Below are positions 56,212-64,000 of a stretch of DNA of 64,000 nt, in pieces. The position numbers were made by a program, and so were the translations under genes. Numbering within the stretch: position 1 is the first letter of the stretch; every line of letters begins with the position of its first letter. The DNA is from Chytriomyces cf. hyalinus JEL632. Lineage: Eukaryota; Chytridiomycota; Chytridiomycetes; Chytridiales; Chytriomycetaceae. The notes below the pieces were generated by a model. The model ran no database searches. It saw nothing but the letters and a program-made list of their open reading frames with translations, and was not told the origin of the DNA. The stretch lies in the NCBI GenBank assembly GCA_025435555.1, contig JAIWWG010000099.1:43377-107376 (forward strand), given 5' to 3'.

Positions 56212-56523
56212 TTGAAATACAGTTTAGTTGAACTTGTTTGATTTGCATGCGTTGTCACGAAAACGGCTGACAAGTTCCTTGACAAATTCCGTGACTTTCA
56301 CGCGAGTCTTGCGGGGCACCTCATTCTGAAAAAGTGTGGACACTCTAAATAAAACGGCAAGGAAAAGTGTGGATGAGTGACTCTGTCGGATTTAGGCACG
56401 CACCTGTGGCTCAGGTCGTATGCAGCGCCCTCCTCCTTTATTAAGACGCATCCCAGCACCTTGACCCACACTTGCACCGCACTCACAAACCCAACTTTAC
56501 CCACACCGAATTTGTCCAACAAA
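56212..56523. other. Intergenic region before the eEF2-like gene
   Basis: These 312 bp hold no recognised gene. The last 100 bp are C/A-rich (repeated CACAC and ACCC words), as in promoters and leaders of highly expressed genes, and end at AACAAAATGG. Confidence 0.4.
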
Positions 56524-59500
56524 ATGGTGAGACTCTGGGCAACACCCCATGGCACCATCCGCTATTGTGCAGAGAAGCAACTGGAGTTGTTCAAAAGTGG
56601 ATGCAGCGCTGGAACGGCGTGAGACGCGGTTATGATGGGACAGGAGGGGAGTAACATTGGGCCTGTTATCGATTGCTTGAAACTGTCGAGAGGAGCTCAG
56701 GCTGACTGATGAGTTGGGCTCTCGCCTGCGATGAGTGGAGCCGTCCGTCTTGAACATCCAAGTTAATTAACCATTCCATTTGAACTCAACGCATTACAGG
56801 TTGATCTCCCGATAAATGGTACTCACAAACATTTGACTCTTCTTCCAACACTTGACACCAACCCGCACAACCATTTTTACCCTTGCCTTCACCATTCTCG
56901 GACGTACAGAGGTAATACGCTTCCTTATTGATGTACTGACGTTTCACTAACAGCGCTATCTTGCAGCTGAGAACTCTTATGGACAAGAGGACTAACATCC
57001 GTAACATATCCATCATTGCAGTGAGCATTGTTATGCACCACGCGTATGCTGGCTACTCTTCTCACAGATATATTATTTTTCATTTTGCATCAGCATGCCC
57101 ACCACGGAAAGAGCACCGTCCACGTGAGTATCCCCCTGCATGACATCATCACAATTCAAATTATACTTATGCGACATCCAGGATTGTCTCGATTCCAAGG
57201 CGAGTTTAGTTACTGGAGCTCGTATCGGACATAGTGGCTATCGCCAGCAGGGCCGTGATTATGAACCTGAAACGAGTATCATAATCAAGGCCAGTACTAC
57301 CCCCTTGCACTTCACCATGCCTGGACAAGACCTCGGTGAAATTAAGCAACCGACAGCTGGTGAGTTACTTGCCTTTTAGCAGTCAACGAGTGACATTCGC
57401 ACCTTTCTTCAGGATCAAATTTCTTGATCAATTTGATCGACTGCCCAGGTCACGCCGACTTCTCCCCTGAAGTCACGGCATCCCTTCGCGTCACTGACGG
57501 TGCCCTTGTCGTCATTGACACCATTGACGGCGTGTGTATGCAAACTGAAACTGTGCTGCGTCAAGCCCTTGGAGAACGTGTCAAGCCTGTCATCATCATC
57601 AACAAGGTCGACCGGGCCCTGTTGGAGTTGCAAGTTGACAAGGAATCGTTGTACACTGTAAGTATTCATATTCTACCATTCTCCGGCTGTGAATCCTAAG
57701 ATTTGTTCGAATCAAAATAGAGCTTTCGTAACATTATCAAAAATGTCAACGACATCATTTCGACCTACCATGTGGATGCTCTTGGTGACATGCAGGTGTC
57801 CCCAGAGAATGGTACTGTCTGCTTCGGGTCTGGTCTCCATGGATGGGCCTTCACTCTTCCCCAGTTTGCCGCTCTTTATTCCAAGAAGTTTGGCGTTTCC
57901 AAGGAGAAGTTAACGGCCAAGCTCTGGGGTGACAACTACTTCAACCCAGCCACCAAGAAGTGGACCACCAAGGCTCAGGATGCGAATGGCAAAGACCTTG
58001 AGCATGCTTTCAACATGTTTGTTCTTGACCCCATCTACAAGCTCTTTGACTCTATCATGAGCTTCAGGAAGGAGGAGACTGTTGCCCTCCTGGAGAAGCT
58101 CAATGTTGTCCTCGAGCCTTGTGGGATTGAGTTGGAAGGAAGGTCACTTCTCAAAACTGTTATGCGTGCGTTCTTGCCATTTGCCAATGCCATTTTGAAG
58201 ATGACATGTATCCACTTGCCCTCCCCAGTCACTGCTCAAAAGTACCGTATGGAAGGCCTTTACGAAGGTCCCCTTGATGACGAGTGCGCCATTGCCATCA
58301 AGAACTGCGACCCAGACGGTCCTCTCATGGTTTACGTCACCAAGATGGTTCCCACTACCGACAAGGGTCGTTTCTACGCGTTTGGTCGTGTCTTTTCTGG
58401 TACTGTTCGTGCTGGACAAAAGGTCCGAATCCAGGGACCCAAGTACATGGCAGGAAAGAAGGAGGACTTGTTTGTCAAGAGCATTGAGAGTACTGCTTTC
58501 ATGATGGGGCGTTATGTCGAAACAATTGAGGACTGCCCGTGTGGAAATATTGTTGGACTTGTTGGAATTGACCAGTTCTTGCTCAAGTCTGGCACTGTCA
58601 CTACCTCCGAGTCTGCGCACAACTTGAAGGTCATGAGGTTCTCTGTGTCACCAGTCGTGCAAATTGCAGTTGAGGTCATAAATGCCAAAGACTTGCCCAG
58701 GCTGGTTGAAGGTCTCAAGAGTCTGTCAAAGTGCGACCCGGGTGTTCTTTGCTACACATCCGAGTCAGGCGAGCACATTGTTGCTGGTGCCAGCGAGCTT
58801 CACTTGGAAATCTGCTTCAAGAAACTTAAGGAAGACTACTCTGGCGTCTCGTTGAGAAGGGGAGACCCGGTCGTTCAGTTTTGTGAAACTGTTCAGGCTG
58901 AGTCCAGCATCACTTGTTTATCCAAGTCCCCAAACAAGCACAATCGAATATACATGAAGGCGCTCCCAATGGCTGAGGAGCTTTCTGTTGCCGTTGAGTC
59001 CAGAAAAGTCAACCCCAAGGATGATTTCAAGAACCGAGCTCAGATCCTTGCTGACGAGTTTGAGTGGGATGTTACTGAAGCTCGCAAGATTTGGTGCTTT
59101 GGTCCAGATGCAACAGGTGCCAACATGCTGGTTAATCTTACAAAAGGGGTTCAGTACTTGAACGAAATCAAGGACTCTTGCGTGTCTGGATTCCAGTGGG
59201 CCACCAAGGAAGGATGCCTTGCCGATGAGAGCATGCGTTCCGTCCGTTTCAACATTCTTGATGTTGTTCTGCTGTCTGATGCCATTCACCGAGGTGGAGG
59301 TCAAATTATTCCAACTGCGCGTCGCGTCTGCATTGCATCATTCTTGACTGCCAGCCCAGGTATCCAGGAACCAGTGTACCATGTTGAGATCCAGTGTCCC
59401 GAAACTGCCATTGGAGGAATTCTCACTGTGCTCAACAAACGTCGTGGTGTTGTTTTCCAACAAAAATCTGGAACCCCACTCTTCCAGGTCCGTGCCTACC

Positions 59501-59715
59501 TCCCGGTCATGGAATCATTTGGTTTTGCTGGAGACTTGCGCGCTGCCACAGGTGGACGGGCCATCCCCCATTGTGTGTTTGATCACTGGCAAATCATGGA
59601 AGGAAACCCACTTGAGGAAGGTACGATGACCCATGATCTTCTTCTCCGCACTCGTGCAAGAAAGGGTCTTAAGGTTGAAATGCCGGTCCTTGAGGACTTT
59701 TACGACAAACTTTGA
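56524..59715 (+). CDS. Divergent eEF2-like translation elongation factor
   Basis: From [25 protein letters not shown] (switch II region) through [13 protein letters not shown] (NKxD), [15 protein letters not shown] and the diphthamide loop [17 protein letters not shown] to the end LEDFYDKL, the protein matches eEF2, which moves tRNAs on the ribosome. The N-terminal G domain is unusual. The P-loop reads AHAHHGKST instead of AHVDHGKST. Switch I, normally containing RGITIKS, reads ETSIIIKAS, losing the Mg-binding Thr. Exons from 56962 onward were joined at about 57020-57088, 57125-57181, 57361-57414 and 57661-57720. The first exon is probably just ATG (56524), but the second (near 56799) does not join in phase. 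The C-terminal two-thirds keep eEF2-like codon use. Confidence 0.82.
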
Positions 59716-60149
59716 AGTTGACTCTGGCTTTCTGTTTTCGTTTTTGTATTTATTGACTTGTGATGGCATCGCTCCAATGGGCGTGTGCCGTTGTGCTGAA
59801 ATGTTAAATTAGAAGAGGCGCGTTTGAGAACATTTTTCCTTGGATTCGTTTTATTGAATCAGTTTGCGGGCGAATCCTGCTGTCAGCATGAAAACCACAC
59901 TGTCCTTGCACAGCAAGGGAAAGTTATACAATCCCTTGAAATCCCGCGCCCGTCCGTGCAAACGTGGATTGGAAAACAAGTGCAGCGAGTGCAAAAGCGA
60001 AGACTTCATTCGGAGGATTTCCATCCTCAAGATCGTTATGCCTCGGAATGCCCCAATTCCTTCTGTGCGATCCAGTCACTCGGCGAGCTTTCATGAAAAA
60101 TTATTCAGAGCTCGCACAAGCACCATAGTTCTTGCAGTTGCTCGCCAGA
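59716..60149. other. Intergenic region after the eEF2-like gene
   Basis: About 430 bp between the eEF2-like stop and the LRR relic. The start should hold the transcript's 3' end. Frames beyond it on either strand show no clear family match; the minus-strand part may be further decayed LRR-gene sequence. Confidence 0.35.
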
Positions 60150-60415
60150 ATTTAATTCTTCGAAATTCTGAGGTCAGAGATATTGATCAAGTTTTTGATT
60201 GCGGTTGGGAGGGAAGAGCACTGATTGTGCTCTGCGCGCGTCTCTTCGAACTTGCTGTGGTTTCCGACGTTTTGCTGGGAATGGACCAGCGAGTTTACTT
60301 CAAGCGCGTTCATGTTTGAAAAGTCTGGGAGTTGCTCCGTGAATCGGTTGTTGGAAAGATGGATTGAAACAGGATCACCGTCCAAGTGATTACCTCTCAG
60401 CAACACGGCCGTCAA
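60150..60415 (-). pseudogene. Leucine-rich repeat gene fragment
   Basis: On the minus strand the frame reads LLRGNHLDGDPVSIHLSNNRFTEQLPDF and then LPTAIKNLINISDLRISKN before a stop. These match the LxLxxNxLxGxIP type of extracellular/plant-like LRR. The middle part (VNSLVHSQQNVGNHSKFEE) no longer fits the repeat, there is no start or end, and the frame is short. A decayed fragment is the simplest reading. Confidence 0.5.
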
Positions 60416-60430
60416 TTCAGTCGTCTTTCA

Positions 60431-61280
60431 AAAACATCGGGAATCACGCCCGTCAATGCGCATTGCGACAAAAGAAAAATTCACGACCACAGCAACTGCT
60501 ATTGAACCCTCAGTTATTGTCAAAATTCAGTCGAGACGGCCCAGGATCGTCGCAAAAGTGGCAAAGCGCATTTCAAGGCTATTCACAAGAACAAGAGTTT
60601 GTTAGTTCTGGAAAAAATAGTGGTGCTGTCACTGGGTCTTCTCCTGCCGTTGTAACACGTGTGCAGCCGGCACCAATGCAGCAACAGCAGCACCACCAGC
60701 AACAGCAGTATCCATCACAGACACACTCCATGTATACAAGTGCGCAGCAGCAACAGCTACAGATCAGCACGGATATACGAATGACATGTACGCTTCATAT
60801 GGAGACACTAATGGATCCTCATATGGAGGTTACGGAAGTTATTCAGATGGGCCTGCGTATACAGGCGCATATGATGGGTATTATGAGCCAAATACTCTTG
60901 GGGCTGGGGTGAATGGCAGTGGAGAACTCGGTTACGCGATTTACCAGCAATTTCAAGGATCGACTGCCGCAAGTGACCAGAGTTATTTTACTAACAGCAG
61001 TCTCAGGTCAGGATTTGATGAGAATGGTTAAGTGTATGATGCTGTGACAATGTCTGGTATTCCTGAATATGGAAGCAAAGGCAGAGGTGGTCGGGGTTGA
61101 AGAGGCGGAAGAGGCGGTGGAGGATTTGCTGGTGGATGAGGTGCTCCAAGGGGAGGAGGAGGAGGAAGAGGAGGTAGAGGAGGGCGTGGAGGTGGCAATG
61201 GTGGAAGAGGTAGCTCGCAGGGGGGTCAATCAAGCTCCAAAGGATATGTACCAACTGTAACAATGACCAAAAATGAATAA
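60431..61280 (+). pseudogene. Decayed Gln-rich, RGG-box RNA-binding-type gene
   Basis: The upstream part is Gln-rich (PAPMQQQQHHQQQQYPSQTH). After about 60,770 the coding signal moves by one frame to a Gly/Tyr/Ser-rich stretch (MYASYGDTNGSSYGGYGSYS), as in FUS-like and other prion-like proteins. A stop at 61029-61031 is followed in frame by GIPEYGSKGRGGRG and a long RGG box up to VTMTKNE and TAA at 61278. The RGG box is broken by two TGA codons (61098 and 61137). With a frame change and three stops, it is most likely a pseudogene. No RRM domain is visible. Confidence 0.65.
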
Positions 61281-63112
61281 ACTGTCCTCTCCCTTGCTTC
61301 GACAAGGTGCTTTCAAGGGATTAAATTGTACAGTGTAAATGGTGGCATGCAGTGCGATGGTTCGCAACTTGAAGACAAAGTGCTGCAGAGATAATTTGTA
61401 GTCTTAAGATGTTTTGTTTGCCTGTGCACAGCTCCACCATTACAGCCAATTTCATAAAGAGTGCCATCTTGATATTTTTCTTGTCCACATTATGGCCAGA
61501 TTCTCCTCACCAGAAATCAACAGATTTGTGCAAAAGAAATGTGTGCCTGTGGGGCGGGTGCAGTTAACGCAGGTTTCTTTGATGTATAAATCATGCGGAT
61601 GAACTTGTGCTTTCTTTAGTTGACAGGCCATTTGCATTAGTAAGCTTAAAACAACAGGGTGAATGCAAGGCACTTGTCAGAAATCCAACTTTGATGCTAA
61701 TGTCTAGGATTGTAGGGAATCTGTTTTGGATGGGAGAAATATCTGAGGTGGTCCAAAGTCCTTGAGGAACATTCACTGTACTCAGTGTAATGTAGAGTTT
61801 ACCACGGAACAGTAACACACCATCAAGCACATTGGAAGGTACCAAAAACCTTACAAGCACTCAGGTGTCATCTACAGCAAACCAGCACTGCCATGTGAGA
61901 AGTTATAAGGCATGCGCCAAGACCCCAATAAGCTCTATTTACTTATTAAGGAGATCATAGACCAGTCAAAACAAACCAAACACACATCTTTAACTGAGAC
62001 CCTCACCAAGTCATCAGAAGATGTCCAGGAACTATAATGGTATACCACTCAAACCATACTATGAGACAATAACAGGCTACAACTGAACTTCAGCAGAAAA
62101 CACACCAGTACATAGCTTGTGCAGTTGAAACAAAGTGGGAGCCAGGACAGGCATTAATTGAGGACCTATGAATTGCAAACATGCAGTGATCAAGTTAGCA
62201 CACCATAGGTGCAATGACAAGCTGGCCAGTATACTGTCACTTGGTCTCATATTGTCACTGCCTGCTCAGGTTCATGGCAAATAAACAATCCTTATAAAGA
62301 TACAATTTATCACTGTAGCAAGTCCTCAAGTTACACCACTCCATACTGGCTGCAACAACAAAGCCAACAGCCTATCCTGGCTCAGACAATCATTTCAGCT
62401 ACACAAGCTATGTACTAATGTGTTTCTGCCAAATGGTTTGGTGGTGTTGCCTGCAGGTTGTCTTTGATGGAGTCTGACACCTGATGATGAACTTGGTGAG
62501 AGTTGTCATGTGGAGGAGTGGAGTTGTGATGAGACATGTAAATTTCTAAACTTTGTCAGAAATCCATCTTGATCCTACAACATAGAATAGTAGATGGTGC
62601 TGATTTGGATGGGAGAAAGGTCTGAACACTCAAGGTGGTCTGAAATCCTTGAGGAAGGTCTGAGGAATAGGTGGCTACATTTGTTGGTGAATAAAATCAA
62701 GGTAGATATAGGAATCAACGCATTTATCTAAGAGATCAAAACAAACAAAACAACGCATAAAGTAAACAACATAAATAAAAACCATCACTTGCCACTATGA
62801 TTTTACTGCGTTGCGCTCTATGCTTCACAGTGCACCGCCTTTCAAGAACTGCACAGTTCCCATTTAAGTGCAGTTCAGTAAATACTATCTTCTTCCATCT
62901 CGGCATCTGACCATCTTCCCCCAATGGCTTTGCATTAGTAAGGGTTAACATAGCATTACGCATCCTGGCCTGATTGTAAACCAATTTCACACATGGTCGG
63001 TACTCTTCTTCCCTACACTGTTCCACTGGTAAGTGTTTGTCCTCTGATAGCGTCGTAGTATCCTTGTCCTGCCTGCTACACCACAGGGACATGAATGGGA
63101 TAGCTTCTGTTT
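61281..63112. repeat. Gene-poor region with diverged direct repeats
   Basis: A 1.8-kb region of different texture, with no convincing gene. Two related segments run in the same direction: 61,674-61,790 and 62,554-62,680 share GTCAGAAATCCA, TTTGGATGGGAGAAA and TCCTTGAGGAA in order, roughly 70% alike. GCATTAGTAAG occurs near 61,634 and near 62,932. A minus-strand frame of 134 codons (62736-63140) matches no family I know. It looks like the remains of old mobile elements. Confidence 0.5.
61336..61446 (+). repeat. Diverged copy of the copia 3' end/LTR-like segment
   Basis: This segment aligns at about 70% with 63,511-63,622 in the same direction, sharing AATGGTGG, ACTTGA and AAGATG...TTTGCCT in order. 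In the second copy the match covers the end of the copia frame and the sequence directly after it, so both may contain a 3' end or LTR part of one element family. Confidence 0.45.
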
Positions 63113-63550
63113 GTGAGAAACAGGAAAAGTAGCACAACACAAGCCTATGCTGGTGCTAGTTACGCAGAAGACACAGGCAGAAAGTCCAGGTCTGGCCACG
63201 TGTTCATGATGGCTAACACTGCAGTCATGTGGTACAGCAAGAAGCAACCTGTGGTCGCCCTCTCTTCCACTGAGGCAGAGTACTATGCACTCAGTGAAGC
63301 TGTTAAAGAGGCCCTATGGATACGCCAACTGCTAGATGAAGTCAGTGTCAAACTGAATGACTCAACGACCATCCACCAGGACAACATGTCAACCATGGCT
63401 ATAGCACTAAACCGTATACAACACCAGCATGTAAAACACAAGGATGTAAAGGTACACTTCCTACGTGACCACTTAGATAAGCAGGACGTAAAGATGGTCT
63501 ACTGTCCTGTCGGTACAAATGGTGGTGGCACGCAGTACGAGGGTTTGTGA
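63113..63550 (+). mobile_element. Ty1/copia retrotransposon fragment (RNase H end of pol)
   Basis: From about 63,140 the frame matches the C-terminal RNase H of copia polyproteins: GRKSRSGHVFMMANTAVMWY, SKKQPVVALSSTEAEYYALS, EAVKEALWIRQLLDEV, then HQDNMSTMAIALN and KHKDVKVHFLRDHLD. The first catalytic Asp, normally in a YxDADWA-like context, is Gly here (AYAGASYAED). No reverse transcriptase, integrase or gag was found upstream in the window, so the element is truncated. Confidence 0.88.
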
Positions 63551-64000
63551 CTTGAGGACTAGGTGCTACAACGATGATTTTGGTCTAAGAAGATGTTTAT
63601 TTGCCTTGTGGAAGCTCTACCATTTATACCCTTTGGAATGGAACATGAAAGAATCACTCATGGGTGGAAAATCATGGGTATCTCCATGGTTTTCTATTTT
63701 TTCACGGTAGAAATTATAAAGAACCGAGATGGAAATCCCCCGAACGTCCCCAAAGACTGTTGGGCCTTTACCAATCCAAAAAGTTACGATTTGAATAAGA
63801 AACTATCCAACCAACGTCCAAAGTGCATATGACTGTATCCTTGGACCTCTGACGGGGACTCTCCCACCTGGGCAGGGAGCCATGGGTCCAAGTGACGGTG
63901 TACAGGTAAGCAGCGCTGCCTGCTGTCCATGTACGTTTCAGCGTGTCAGTTTGACTGTGGTGTACTAACTTTGAACTTTGCTTATGCAAGATCTAGGTCC
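63551..64000. other. Sequence after the copia fragment, probably LTR-derived
   Basis: The first 70 bases resemble the segment at 61,380-61,446. The rest has no coding signature and may be LTR or flanking DNA. The window ends without a visible element border. Confidence 0.35.

Noticed and set aside
61098-61139. TGA read as a sense codon in the RGG box
   Set aside because: TGA is used as a normal stop in several intact genes here (for example SAM50 and threonine aldolase), so recoding is not supported.
62736-63140. 134-codon minus-strand frame beside the copia fragment
   Set aside because: It lies in repeat-derived DNA and runs into the copia frame; no family match.

Overview
This is a gene-dense, intron-rich eukaryotic window with short GT-AG introns (mostly about 45-130 nt), little space between genes, and housekeeping genes on both strands. 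The gene set looks like an early-diverging, probably zoosporic (chytrid-like) fungus. Fungal-type UMP1, SAM50, SFT2, an MSS51-like MYND protein and a CCCH-SMR protein sit beside genes that are usual in flagellated eukaryotes but missing from most Dikarya, such as a CDKAL1-type tRNA methylthiotransferase and an ANKRD39-like protein. The lineage is inferred from gene content only.

Layout. 1-1.4 kb: nothing recognised. 1.4-8.3 kb: tandem-SCP2 lipid-binding protein, SAM50, UMP1, GPN2 (minus) and SFT2. 8.7-11.2 kb: forkhead transcription factor. 11.7-18.3 kb: secreted GH31 glycosidase, MYND/MSS51-like protein, ANKRD39-like (minus) and CCCH-SMR protein. 18.4-28.3 kb: CDKAL1 (minus), threonine aldolase, an F-box/ankyrin gene with a decayed tandem copy, and an F-box/LRR protein. 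28.8-38.4 kb: a GH9 enzyme without signal peptide, a membrane amidase (minus), an E2-F-box-TerD fusion (minus) and a membrane-anchored SGNH-like protein (minus). 38.5-51.8 kb: one giant gene of about 4,000 codons (kelch-like ectodomain, one TM helix, long repetitive disordered region, unfamiliar helical repeat). 51.9-59.7 kb: hotdog thioesterase, mitochondrial-type PP2C, a guanylate-kinase-like gene without P-loop, and a divergent eEF2 paralogue. 59.7-64 kb: gene-poor, with LRR and RGG-protein relics, diverged direct repeats and a Ty1/copia remnant.

The strongest candidates for something undescribed are the single-chain E2-F-box-TerD protein (33.6-36.7 kb) and the C-terminal repeat of the giant kelch protein, whose introns recur at the same place and phase in successive repeats. 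Next are the eEF2 paralogue with a rewritten switch I, and three head-to-head gene pairs whose start codons lie only 30-68 bp apart around a shared AATAAATA-like element.

Many genes serve core cell functions: outer-membrane protein assembly, proteasome assembly, RNA polymerase assembly, Golgi traffic, tRNA modification and translation. The F-box genes, the E2 fusion and UMP1 all touch the ubiquitin-proteasome system, but nothing in the sequence shows they act together. Splice sites were placed by eye from GT/AG signals, reading frame and family alignment; unresolved ones are flagged.
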